Positions 1 through 7,445 of a DNA stretch of 64,000 bases are shown one piece after another. Source of the DNA: Salipaludibacillus keqinensis (lineage in GTDB: Bacteria; Bacillota; Bacilli; Bacillales; Salisediminibacteriaceae); the NCBI RefSeq assembly GCF_003226325.1, contig NZ_PDOD01000003.1:248001-312000 (forward strand), written 5' to 3'. Numbering within the stretch: the first letter of the stretch is position 1; each line of letters opens with the position of its first letter. Under the pieces are notes generated by a model. It made no database searches. It saw only the letters and a program-made list of their open reading frames with translations, and was not told the DNA's origin. A program made the position numbers and the translations under genes.

Positions 1-355
1 TCACATCTAACTCTTCTGCAAGTTGCCTCAATGGCTGCCAACTTTGACTAATGATCAGTTCATGAACAATGAGTAATAAACGATCTTTGATTGAAATGGA
101 TCTGCCGAAGAAATTAAGAGAGTCATAAATCTGTTTCAATTTCTCAGGATCTGGATGCTCCTGCAAATGCCATTGGCCTCGTCCCGATTGATGCTCTAAT
201 AAAACATCAAATTCCTTCAACCAAACCGAAATTTTTTCCACGTCGTATCTAATGGTTCGTTCACCAACATCAAACATATCTTCAAAGTCTTTAATATTTA
301 TTTGAGATCTACCATCCAAAATTATTTGAACTAATTGCCGTCTTCTGCTGTTCAT
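1..355 (-). CDS. PRD/BglG-type transcriptional regulator, N-terminal part (cut by window edge)
   Basis: The reverse strand reads from an ATG at 355, after a good AGGGAGGTG ribosome site, to the window edge, giving 118 residues without a stop. It starts MNSRRRQLVQIIL and holds a DeoR/HTH_11-like helix-turn-helix with the typical VGERTIRYDVEKI recognition helix near residues 30-43. A second region (from about residue 85, KDRLLLIVHELI) looks like the Mga/HTH part of LicR/MtlR-type activators. Such proteins normally continue with PRD and PTS EIIA/EIIB domains and control sugar PTS operons; that part is outside the window, so the target is unknown. A TGTCGAA match lies 44 bases upstream (399-405). 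Confidence 0.75.
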   Translation of the reverse strand, partial: MNSRRRQLVQIILDGRSQINIKDFEDMFDVGERTIRYDVEKISVWLKEFDVLLEHQSGRGQWHLQEHPDPEKLKQIYDSLNFFGRSISIKDRLLLIVHELIISQSWQPLRQLAEELDV

Positions 356-464
356 TACACTCACCTCCCTTCTCGTTAAATAAAGTATACTCGATTCTTG
401 TCGAATAATGAATGCGCTTACATTACGGATCTATTCAGAATAGTTTGAACTTAAATGAACGTTG

Positions 465-490
465 CCAGGGGGACGGTTCTTGTGGCCGGA
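465..490 (+). repeat. REP-I repeat, forward
   Basis: Contains GGGGACGGTTCTTGTGGCC, the core of a family found about fifteen times in the first 15 kb. The copy is intergenic and direct relative to the next copy at 652. Confidence 0.75.
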
Positions 491-651
491 ATGGAATTGA
501 CCCCTTTTTTTCATAAAAAAACCATATATGTCGAAAAGTGACGATAAATTCAACTGTTGATTTACAGAAGGAAGGACTTTCTGCCATCCACAAACTCAGT
601 TCCTATTTCTATATATTTAGCATTCAACCTACATTTCATTCATGGGTTGGA

Positions 652-678
652 CCGTAGGGACGGTTCTCGTGGTCGGAT
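652..678 (+). repeat. REP-I repeat, forward
   Basis: Contains AGGGACGGTTCTCGTGGTC. Its downstream flank resembles that of the copy at 465-490. Confidence 0.75.
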
Positions 679-993
679 TTGAATTGTCCATTGAATATTT
701 ATGAGGAAAAATGAAGTGGCAGTCTATGTAGATTGAGACACGAATTAATAAATGATTGTTGCATGAATTAGGTAATGATTGTGAATCGAGCGGATGCCTC
801 TCGTGCTGGGACAGAAATGCCGACGTTAAGAAAAACTACTTCCAATTAAAGGGAAGAGGTAGTATACGAATGATTGAGATCTCATCCACATCCGTTTTTT
901 TAAAGAGGATTTGCATGGAATTGAAAATACGTTAGCTCAGCAGTTTTCCAACAAGAAATGATATGATGTAAATGAAATTGATAGAGAGGGTTG

Positions 994-1713
994 ATGAAAG
1001 TGGATACGATTATTTTTGACGTGGATGACACGTTATACGATCAAACAATTCCTTTCAAAAAAGCATTTCGAAAGGTGATTGAGGGACCTTTTACCGAGGA
1101 AGAAATAGAAAAGGTCTATATCGCTAGTCGAAAATATAGCGATGTCTTATTTGAGAAAAGCCAAAGAGGGGAGCTGCCCTTATTAGACATGCATATTTAC
1201 CGTATGACGGCTGCTTGTCAGGAAATAGATTTATCGTTGAGTGATCAAAAGGCGATAGAATTCCAAGAAGTTTATTTGGAGGAGCAACAAAAAATAACGT
1301 TATTTGATGACGTAGAGAAACTACTAGAACTGTTATTGAGTAGAAACAAACAGATGGCTGTCCTTACGAATGGGGGAGAAGATCATCAAAGGATGAAAAT
1401 CGAGCAATTAAATCTAGCAAAATGGATTCCTGAAGACCGTTTCTTTATTTCGGGAAGTATTGGACATGCGAAACCAAAGAAACAGGTGTTTCAGTTTATA
1501 GAAGAGAAACTTTCATTAGATAAATCAAAAACGGTCTATATCGGCGATTCGTTTGAGAATGATATCATCGGTGCAAAACAAGTAGGATGGCATGCCATTT
1601 GGATGAATCATCGCAATCGACACCAATCGGATGAATCTATTCAACCTGATAAAATCGTTTCTCACCCGAAAGAGTTATTGGACGTGTTTAGCCCTTTAAA
1701 TCCTCTTTTATAA
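994..1713 (+). CDS. HAD-superfamily hydrolase, subfamily IA (YjjG/YfnB-like phosphatase)
   Basis: A 239-residue cytoplasmic protein with all four HAD motifs. Motif I is FDVDDTLYD near residues 8-16, with Asp9 as nucleophile and Asp11 as acid/base. Motif II is AVLTNGG, motif III the lysine in HAKPKK, and motif IV IGDSFENDIIGAKQVGW. Length and motif spacing fit nucleotide or small phospho-substrate phosphatases; the true substrate cannot be read from sequence. The ATG at 994 is preferred over the TTG at 991 because GAGAGGG ends at 990 and would leave no spacing for TTG. The gene stands alone; a REP-I hairpin follows the stop by 30 bases. Confidence 0.85.
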   Translation: MKVDTIIFDVDDTLYDQTIPFKKAFRKVIEGPFTEEEIEKVYIASRKYSDVLFEKSQRGELPLLDMHIYRMTAACQEIDLSLSDQKAIEFQEVYLEEQQKITLFDDVEKLLELLLSRNKQMAVLTNGGEDHQRMKIEQLNLAKWIPEDRFFISGSIGHAKPKKQVFQFIEEKLSLDKSKTVYIGDSFENDIIGAKQVGWHAIWMNHRNRHQSDESIQPDKIVSHPKELLDVFSPLNPLL

Positions 1714-1743
1714 CAGAATCAATAAATCGAGTATGACCGGAGG

Positions 1744-1786
1744 TGACCGGAGGGACGGTTCTTGTGGCCAAAAGAGAACCGTCCTC
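1744..1786. repeat. REP-I inverted pair forming a short hairpin
   Basis: A forward copy (GGGACGGTTCT) and a reverse copy (AGAACCGTCC) lie about 10 bases apart, so the element can fold into a tight hairpin just after the HAD gene. It lacks a clear T-tail, so it is classed as a repeat rather than a terminator. Confidence 0.75.
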
Positions 1787-1874
1787 ATAATTTATACTAA
1801 AGAAATAAAACTCAATTCAATAAACATTATTGATGGGGATTTAGCAGTAGAGGGGCTTAAATTCACCGTTTACT

Positions 1875-1900
1875 AACCGGAAGAACCGTCCCCGCGGTCA
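1875..1900 (-). repeat. REP-I repeat, reverse
   Basis: AACCGGAAGAACCGTCCCCG copy immediately upstream of the RAYT remnant. With the forward copy at 2107 it brackets that remnant. Confidence 0.75.
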
Positions 1901-1915
1901 CATGAAAACCACCGA

Positions 1916-2101
1916 ATGAAAGACAGTGAAGCCATCGCGGTTATTAAATGCACCTGTCATATCGATCATTGCACTGATATGCAAAAACTAGACAAAGAAA
2001 CCCGAGACCACTTTTTAAAAAAGTTAAAAGGAAAAGGGTTGTCAATAAGACAAATATCTAGGCTGACAGGTATGAGTCGCCACGTCATTTTAAAGGTATA
2101 A
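1916..2101 (+). pseudogene. RAYT (REP-associated tyrosine transposase) C-terminal remnant
   Basis: A 61-codon open frame ending in a KGLSIRQISRLTGMSRHVI helix-turn-helix. From family knowledge this resembles the extra C-terminal domain of long Bacillaceae RAYT (Y1/TnpA-REP) transposases. The catalytic HUH part and the tyrosine are absent, and no upstream frame continues the protein, so this is the tail of a decayed copy. It lies between a reverse REP-I copy (1875-1900) and a forward copy (2107-2131), the usual arrangement of a RAYT and its repeats. A stand-alone small DNA-binding protein is possible, but no ribosome site precedes the ATG. Confidence 0.6.
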
Positions 2102-2106
2102 ACATT

Positions 2107-2131
2107 ACCGGAGCGACGGTTCTCATGGCCG
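2107..2131 (+). repeat. REP-I repeat, forward (diverged)
   Basis: ACCGGAGCGACGGTTCTCAT copy directly after the RAYT remnant. It pairs in inverted orientation with 2182-2210. Confidence 0.7.
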
Positions 2132-2173
2132 AACATTCGTATCACTTGGACGATTACCGACTTAGATAGAGAG

Positions 2174-2728
2174 TTAGCTGACTGACCGGGAGAACCGTCC
2201 CCTCGGTTGACTTATCTTAATTATGATGGCAGCAGTCAAGATTCCAAGCAGTGAACCAGCCACCGTGTCGATCGGGAAATGAACTCCTACATAAAGTCGC
2301 GAATAGGCAAAGACGATGCCTAAAGGGACTGCCCAGAACTTTGCGCTTGGAAAAAAGTATACAAGTGTCGTCATCGCCGCAAAGGAAGTCGCTGCATGCG
2401 CCGAAGGGAAAGAACTGGACAGAGGTGGTTCGATCAACAGTCGCACACCTTCTTCGGATAAAGGTGGCCTTGGACGTGGAACGAATTGGTTGATGATTGA
2501 TTGTAAAATAAACACAATTCCAACGCTAAGAGCAAGGGTCCGCCCCGCAACAAAGCCCCCCACACGCTTATGAAATAAAAAGAGAATTGCCGCGATCACC
2601 CACCAAAATAGCCCTACATCACTTATGGCTGTTAGAAATACGACGATTGGATCCAACCAATCTATGTAATATTCCTGATTCAATCTCTCAAAAAGACGTT
2701 TATCCGCGTCAATAATAGCTTCCAGCAT
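2174..2728 (-). CDS. PAP2-family membrane phosphatase (BcrC/undecaprenyl-diphosphatase-like)
   Basis: A 184-residue protein with about five hydrophobic segments and the three PAP2 signature blocks: a PRPRP variant of KxxxxxxRP near residue 90, the SSFPSAHAATSF block, and SRLYVGVHFPIDTVAG. The last two carry the catalytic histidines. Members dephosphorylate undecaprenyl or other lipid pyrophosphates at the membrane; a role in lipid-carrier recycling is inferred. The ATG at 2728 follows GGAAGGAG with seven bases between; the GTG at 2734 is too close to it. The C-terminal tail PRGRFSRSVS is encoded by an inserted REP-I repeat, so the original end of the protein has been replaced. Confidence 0.85.
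   Translation of the reverse strand: MLEAIIDADKRLFERLNQEYYIDWLDPIVVFLTAISDVGLFWWVIAAILFLFHKRVGGFVAGRTLALSVGIVFILQSIINQFVPRPRPPLSEEGVRLLIEPPLSSSFPSAHAATSFAAMTTLVYFFPSAKFWAVPLGIVFAYSRLYVGVHFPIDTVAGSLLGILTAAIIIKISQPRGRFSRSVS
2182..2210 (-). repeat. REP-I repeat inside the 3' end of a coding sequence
   Basis: GACCGGGAGAACCGTCCCCT lies within the last codons of the PAP2 gene on the opposite strand and encodes about its last ten residues (PRGRFSRSVS). Confidence 0.8.
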
Positions 2729-2744
2729 AAGCACACTCCTTCCA

Positions 2745-2980
2745 GAGGGACGGTTCTTGTGGTTTGAAAGTTAAAGATTCGATTGGCTCGAGTGATTTTG
2801 CTTTAAAAAGATAAGATTCGAGATATGGTAACAGTTTAATGAAGGAGAACGTATTAAGCAAGATTAAACAGTACTTATTACACATTTTGAATCAAGAGAG
2901 ATTAGCAAAGGGGAGCGGTTGATTCGTAAGCCCGATTACTAACTGACTGAACTGGTCGGGAGAACCGTCCCCCTGGTTTC
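2745..2980. repeat. REP-I inverted pair (2745-2765 forward, 2951-2980 reverse)
   Basis: A forward AGAGGGACGGTTCTTGTGGT copy and a reverse GGGAGAACCGTCCCCCTGGT copy enclose about 185 bases with no open frame worth calling. The pair fills the 339-base gap between the divergent PAP2 and MNT-HEPN genes. Confidence 0.7.
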
Positions 2981-3067
2981 CCCGGTTTTGGTTTAACTTA
3001 AGTGGATATAGGTATAGAATAGAAGTAACTTAATTAAATCAGATGAGAAGTGTGGTGAGAAACGTCG

Positions 3068-3808
3068 ATGACTACTAACAATTGGTATGGTTTAAGTAGA
3101 AATGATTTTTATAAGATCATTGATGTTTTTCAAAGTTTTGCAGATATCGTTGAAAAGGTTATGATATTTGGTTCCCGGGCAAGGGGAGATTACAAACGAA
3201 CTTCGGATATAGATTTAGCCATTGTTTTTCGAAAAAATAGCGAACAATTATATCAAATTCAGGATCGGCTCTCTCAAGAACGTATTATTTATTGCATAGA
3301 TGTGCTTGATTATAATGCAATAAGTAACGATAAGTTAAAACATGACATTGATACAGAAAGCGAAACGATCTTTTCAACTAGTCCTGAAGGGAAGGTGATT
3401 GATCACATGAATAAACTTAAAACCAAATATGGAGATTTAGAAAAGGCTAATAAAAAACTTCATGAAAGTCTAGAGAGGGATCCTAAACTGGATGATATAG
3501 TGATTGATGCGACAATTCAGCGTTTTGAATTTACTTATGAACTCTCTTGGAAGCTGATGAAAGCCTACCTAGAATATGATGGTCATCTTGAAGTGACTAG
3601 CCCAAGAAAGGTGATGAGGCAAGCGTTTAAAGACGGAATCATTCAGGAAGGCGAAAAGTGGCTAAAAATGTTAGAGGACAGAAATCGCACCTCTCATACG
3701 TACGATGAAGAGATTGCTTTAGAGATTTATAAGCATGTGAAAGAGGAGTATATCGTTCTCTTTGACCACTTGTTAGTTGAACTAAAAAAGCGTCTTCTGG
3801 AAGAATAG
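3068..3808 (+). CDS. Fused MNT nucleotidyltransferase-HEPN protein (MntA/HepT-like in one chain)
   Basis: A 246-residue protein. Residues 1-105 are a minimal nucleotidyltransferase with GSRARG at 35-40 and the metal-binding pair Asp47/Asp49 in SDIDL. Residues 114-246 match the HI0074-type nucleotidyltransferase substrate-binding (HEPN) family, with an R-x4-H motif at Arg205-His210 (RNRTSH) followed by TYDE. In related two-gene systems the MNT protein adenylylates the HEPN partner, and some pairs act as type VII toxin-antitoxin modules; here both parts share one frame. Met114, where the HEPN part begins, has AAGGTG nine bases upstream (3392-3397), so a separate HEPN product from an internal start is possible. 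The gene stands alone between REP-I pairs. Confidence 0.85.
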   Translation: MTTNNWYGLSRNDFYKIIDVFQSFADIVEKVMIFGSRARGDYKRTSDIDLAIVFRKNSEQLYQIQDRLSQERIIYCIDVLDYNAISNDKLKHDIDTESETIFSTSPEGKVIDHMNKLKTKYGDLEKANKKLHESLERDPKLDDIVIDATIQRFEFTYELSWKLMKAYLEYDGHLEVTSPRKVMRQAFKDGIIQEGEKWLKMLEDRNRTSHTYDEEIALEIYKHVKEEYIVLFDHLLVELKKRLLEE

Positions 3809-3816
3809 CCGGCGAT

Positions 3817-4015
3817 GGCCGGGGGGACGGTTCTCTTGGTTCACCCATGATTTCTCAGACCAATGAAGACCCAAATCGCTAGCACGACGATCGCAAATCT
3901 TGCGTGCTTATCCACCATATGAAAAACGACCTGAACGTCATCAATCATCACGTTCAGGTCGTTTTTATGCAGCAAAACTTCCGACTGACCAGAAGAACCG
4001 TCCCTGCGGTCACCC
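3817..4015. repeat. Composite REP-I element with internal hairpin (copy 1)
   Basis: Order: forward REP-I (3817-3845), about 75 bases, a 17-bp perfect hairpin (3922-3966), the sequence AAAACTTCCGACTGACC, and reverse REP-I (3983-4015). The hairpin and everything after it recur at 11076-11170 with the same order and similar spacing. It lies between the MNT-HEPN and ArsR genes. Confidence 0.75.
3922..3966. terminator. Bidirectional terminator-like hairpin
   Basis: Perfect 17-bp stem (AAAAACGACCTGAACGT and its complement) with an 11-base loop, A-run before and T-run after. It can terminate the MNT-HEPN transcript. Confidence 0.75.
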
Positions 4016-4086
4016 CACTGGTCAGAATATGCTCGTCGTTGTATAATTATAATAAGAAAAGCTGTTATAAAAAGGGATGAGTAGAT

Positions 4087-5016
4087 ATGAAAACATTGAC
4101 CTTGAATTTCGATAATGCGTTGGAGATAAGTAAAGCGATTGCGAACCAGCATAGAATGAAAATTCTTAAAATACTTAGTGAAAAACCTCACAATGTGAAT
4201 GAGCTTGCGGAGAAATTAAATCTCCCTTTCTCTACCACCGCGGCAAATGTGAAAAAACTAGAGGACGTCAAGTTAATTTCAACAGAATTGGTCCCGGGGC
4301 GAGGGACGCAAAAAGTCAATACAATCAATTATGACAGAATCATGATTGAGTTCTATCAGACAGAGAATGGAGAAAGAAAAAATGAGACGGTGATGGAAAT
4401 GCCCATCGGTGAGTTTGTTGATTGCCAGATTAAACCGAATTGTGGAATCGTAGGTGAGCATGATTACATTGGCATGCAGGATGATCCCCGTTCTTTTTAT
4501 GAACCAGAGAAAAAACAGGCACAACTGTTGTTTTTCAGAGATGGGTTTGTGGAGTACCGTTTCCCGAACCGATTGCCTCATGGTGCTAGCGCGACAGAAC
4601 TCGAATTTATTGCAGAATTGTGCTCTGAAGCACCTTACCATAAAATGGACTGGCCTTCGGATATTACCGTTTGGGTCAATGGCATTGAAATTGGCACCTG
4701 GACCTCGCCCAGTGACTTCGGTGGCGAGCGAGGTTTCTTGACACCGCACTGGTGGCTTAAAAATTACACACAATACGGCATGCTAAAACAGTTTAAAATC
4801 ACGCAAGATGGTTGTTTTTTAGACGGGTTGAAATTGGATTTGCCATCCACTATTGAAGATTTGAACATTCAAGACACTCCTTTTATTTCTGTAAAAATTG
4901 GAATAAAAGAAGATGCACTAAATAAAGGTGGACTTAATTTATTCGGTTCCAAGTTTGGGAATTACGACCAAGATTTGCTAATGACCCTACGGTACAGCCA
5001 GAATAACCCATCCTAA
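4087..5016 (+). CDS. ArsR-type winged-helix regulator of the adjacent sugar-uptake operon
   Basis: A 309-residue protein. Residues 10-80 form an ArsR-like winged helix (AIANQHRMKILKILSEK, then ELAEKLNLPFSTTAANVKKLE). The rest, about 220 residues, is a beta-rich ligand domain with WPSDITVWVNGIEIG and HWWLKNYTQYG, seen in long ArsR-family regulators beside carbohydrate importers of Bacilli. No metal-binding CxC motif is present, so it is not a metal sensor of the classic type. The following genes (binding protein, two permeases, GH2 enzyme) are the likely target. A TATAAT box lies at 4042-4047. The ATG follows an AAAGGG site. Confidence 0.75.
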   Translation: MKTLTLNFDNALEISKAIANQHRMKILKILSEKPHNVNELAEKLNLPFSTTAANVKKLEDVKLISTELVPGRGTQKVNTINYDRIMIEFYQTENGERKNETVMEMPIGEFVDCQIKPNCGIVGEHDYIGMQDDPRSFYEPEKKQAQLLFFRDGFVEYRFPNRLPHGASATELEFIAELCSEAPYHKMDWPSDITVWVNGIEIGTWTSPSDFGGERGFLTPHWWLKNYTQYGMLKQFKITQDGCFLDGLKLDLPSTIEDLNIQDTPFISVKIGIKEDALNKGGLNLFGSKFGNYDQDLLMTLRYSQNNPS

Positions 5017-5033
5017 CCATATGTCGCTTAATT

Positions 5034-5064
5034 ATCTGTCTTTTCTAAAAAGGCAGATTTTTTT
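5034..5064 (+). terminator. Rho-independent terminator
   Basis: ATCTGTCTTTT, a short loop and AAAAGGCAGAT followed by seven T. It separates the regulator from the transport operon. Confidence 0.8.
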
Positions 5065-5085
5065 CATTTTTATTACCGAAAAAAG

Positions 5086-5114
5086 TTGAATAAAACAATT
5101 AAAGGTGTTACAAT
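5086..5114 (+). promoter_or_regulatory. SigA promoter of the sugar-uptake operon
   Basis: TTGAAT, 17 bases, TACAAT; the GTG start of the binding protein follows 45 bases later behind TTAAGGGGG. Confidence 0.75.
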
Positions 5115-5158
5115 GAATTCACAATAGTTCGACAATTTACTTTAAGGGGGAAACAAAA

Positions 5159-6436
5159 GTGAAGAACTTATTTTTGACAATGTTTTTGTCGGTCATGGTT
5201 ATCAGTCTTGTTGCGTGTGGAGGAGCAGAAGAGGAAGAGAATTTAAGTGCGGCAAATAATGAAAGCGCTTCAAATGTGGAACTTGATTATTGGGTACCTT
5301 TCAGCGGTGGTGACGGTGAGTTCATGGAGAGCATGGTTCAACAGTTTAACGACGAACACGAAAATGTGAATGTTAGTATGCTGAACGTTGAGTGGGATGA
5401 GTATTATACGAAGCTCCGAACAGCGATGAATTCACAAAGTGGTCCAGACGTAGCGATTTCCCATGCGTCGCGACTAATCGAATTAATTCCTAGTGGCAAT
5501 GTGGAACCTCTCGATGATTTAGTAGAGGCAGCTGAAGTCGATTGGTCAGAGTTCAGTGAAAATCAAGTCAATGCAACCATTTTTGATGATCAACATTATG
5601 CCATTCCTTTAGATGCCCATGCATTGATTATGTATTATAACAAAGAATATCTTGAAGAAGCCGGGCTTCTAAATGAAGACGGGGAGTATGAGCTTGATGG
5701 TGGCATGGATCAATTTATTGAAGATTTAAGAACGATCAACGAAAACGTTTCTGATGGTGAATTCCCATTTGTATCAAATACAAACGAAGTTTACCCGTTC
5801 TGGATTTGGTATACATTGAATAGTCAGCTAGGTGGTACGTATATCGAAGACGATCAAGCCGTGATGAATAGTCAAGAAGGTTTGGAAGCGCTAACAGCGA
5901 TGGAAGACATGGTCAACGAGGAGTTATGGCCTAAAAATGTGAATAACGCTTATGATTTGTTCCGTTCAGGAAGAGCCGCATTTAACTTTGCAGGTGTATG
6001 GGCGACAGGGAATTACGAGCAAGAAGAAGGACTGGAGTTTGGAGCTAGTCCCATTCCTCAGCTGTTTGATGACGCAAAGACTTGGGGCGACTCTCATACG
6101 TTGATTCTCCCGTCGCAAGACGATGAAGAACAGAAACAAGCAGCGTTGATGTTCGCAGACTGGTTGGCAGATCATGGAGCATACTGGGCTCAGGCAGGAC
6201 ACGTTCCATCGAAACCGTCCATCTTGGAATCTGAAGAATATCTAGAACTAGAGTACCGACCTGGTTACGCAGAAGTTTTGGCCGATGTGGAATATATGCC
6301 AAACCATCCATCCTTAGGAGCGGTCAATGATGTGATGATTCAGCAGTTTTCTCAAGTGCTCAATAGTGATATGACTCCTGAAGAAGGATTGGAAGCAGCG
6401 GAAACAAACGCTCAAAACGCGATTGACCAAAATTAA
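5159..6436 (+). CDS. Sugar ABC transporter substrate-binding lipoprotein
   Basis: A 425-residue family-1 solute-binding protein. The signal peptide ends in a lipobox (SLVAC, Cys20), so it is membrane-anchored outside the cell. The mature part starts with an acidic linker and then LDYWVPFSGGDGEFMESMVQ, typical of oligosaccharide-binding proteins of the UgpB/MalE type. The GTG start is supported by TTAAGGGGG eight bases upstream. First gene of an operon with two permeases and a GH2 glycosidase; no ATPase is encoded, so an MsmX-type ATPase elsewhere is expected. The sugar is unknown, but the GH2 enzyme suggests a beta-linked or glucuronide-containing oligosaccharide. Confidence 0.9.
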   Translation: MKNLFLTMFLSVMVISLVACGGAEEEENLSAANNESASNVELDYWVPFSGGDGEFMESMVQQFNDEHENVNVSMLNVEWDEYYTKLRTAMNSQSGPDVAISHASRLIELIPSGNVEPLDDLVEAAEVDWSEFSENQVNATIFDDQHYAIPLDAHALIMYYNKEYLEEAGLLNEDGEYELDGGMDQFIEDLRTINENVSDGEFPFVSNTNEVYPFWIWYTLNSQLGGTYIEDDQAVMNSQEGLEALTAMEDMVNEELWPKNVNNAYDLFRSGRAAFNFAGVWATGNYEQEEGLEFGASPIPQLFDDAKTWGDSHTLILPSQDDEEQKQAALMFADWLADHGAYWAQAGHVPSKPSILESEEYLELEYRPGYAEVLADVEYMPNHPSLGAVNDVMIQQFSQVLNSDMTPEEGLEAAETNAQNAIDQN

Positions 6437-6440
6437 TTAA

Positions 6441-6473
6441 ATGAGGGGAAGCAAAACTACTTGCTCCCCTCAT
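6441..6473 (+). terminator. Intercistronic hairpin after the binding-protein gene
   Basis: GAGGGGAAGCA and TGCTCCCCTC pair with one bulge. It likely stabilises or partly terminates the transcript so that more binding protein than permease is made, a common layout in ABC sugar operons. Confidence 0.65.
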
Positions 6474-6499
6474 CTTTATTAGTAGGAGGTGCCTAAACG

Positions 6500-7432
6500 T
6501 TGTCTAAATTAGCAGAGGTTGAAGCGAAGGAAAAAGTGCCAATGTCCAAAGTGAAAAAGCGAGAGATGTGGAAATCAAACTTGACTGCTTGGCTGTTTCT
6601 CTTTCCATTTGTGTCTTTATATCTTTTATTTATGGTTTATCCGATCATTGAAGGGTTTATTATTAGCTTGACCCGTGGCGGATTCGGAATGGATAGAGAA
6701 TTTATCGGATTAAGTAATTACACGACCATGCTATCGGATGCTTTCTTCTGGGAAGCTCTGTGGAATACGATCATTTTCGTGCTGATTTCTACCCCGTCCA
6801 TTGTTGTATTAGGTCTTTTAATGGCCTTGCTAGTCAACCAAGGTTTGAAGGGGACGACCTTTATACGGGCGGCTTTCTTCGTTCCATACATGCTTTCCAT
6901 CTCTGTCATGACAAGCATTTTCGTCTTTATTTTCCAACCGTATACAGGGCTATTAAATGAAATTTTACGATCGGTGGGATTGATCGACGGAGAAATTTTT
7001 TGGTTAGGAGAAACGGGGCTTGCCTGGTTATCCATTTTAGTAGCGACACTTTGGTGGACCGTTGGTTTTAACATGGTGTTATTCTTGGCTGGTCTTCAAG
7101 ATATTTCTGAAGAATGGTATGAAGCAGCTGATATGGATGGGGCCAACGCTTGGCAAAAATTTTGGCATATTACCCTCCCCTCCTTACGCGGTGTGTTAAC
7201 TTTAGTCGTGATTTTGCAATCAGTCGCATCATTTAAATTATTTGGTCAACCGTGGCTGATGACAGGCGGGGGTCCAGGTACGTCAACACGGCCACTCGTG
7301 CAGTATATTTACGAACTGGGCTTCAGAAATTGGAACCCTGGCTATGCGTCGGCTGTATCCTACGTCCTGTTTTTAGTCATGATGATCTTTGCATTTATCC
7401 AATATAAACTACTCATCAAGAAGGAAGATTAA
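6500..7432 (+). CDS. Sugar ABC transporter permease, MalF type
   Basis: A 310-residue membrane protein with six hydrophobic segments. The permease loop EWYEAADMDGANAWQKFWHI near residues 209-228 matches the EAA motif that contacts the ATPase. A charged N-terminal stretch of about 25 residues precedes the first segment. The TTG start is set by AGGAGGT at 6484-6490, nine bases upstream. The next permease starts 13 bases after the stop. Confidence 0.9.
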   Translation: MSKLAEVEAKEKVPMSKVKKREMWKSNLTAWLFLFPFVSLYLLFMVYPIIEGFIISLTRGGFGMDREFIGLSNYTTMLSDAFFWEALWNTIIFVLISTPSIVVLGLLMALLVNQGLKGTTFIRAAFFVPYMLSISVMTSIFVFIFQPYTGLLNEILRSVGLIDGEIFWLGETGLAWLSILVATLWWTVGFNMVLFLAGLQDISEEWYEAADMDGANAWQKFWHITLPSLRGVLTLVVILQSVASFKLFGQPWLMTGGGPGTSTRPLVQYIYELGFRNWNPGYASAVSYVLFLVMMIFAFIQYKLLIKKED

Positions 7433-7445
7433 GGGGGGAGTCTGA

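Larger units (their letters stand above)
356..993. other. Gene-free interval with two REP-I repeats
   Basis: No credible gene is seen on either strand. The interval has two direct copies of the GGGACGGTTCT repeat (465-490 and 652-678). The bases after each copy are also similar (GGAATGGAATTG against GGATTTGAATTG), so the repeated unit is longer than the core. TGTCGAA occurs at 399-405 and 529-535. A short bulged hairpin of the ACTACTTCC type lies near 836-863. Confidence 0.6.

Noticed and set aside
3841-4191. 116-residue minus-strand frame over the composite repeat and ArsR start
   Set aside because: It reads through the hairpin and REP-I copy and overlaps the ArsR gene; no ribosome site.
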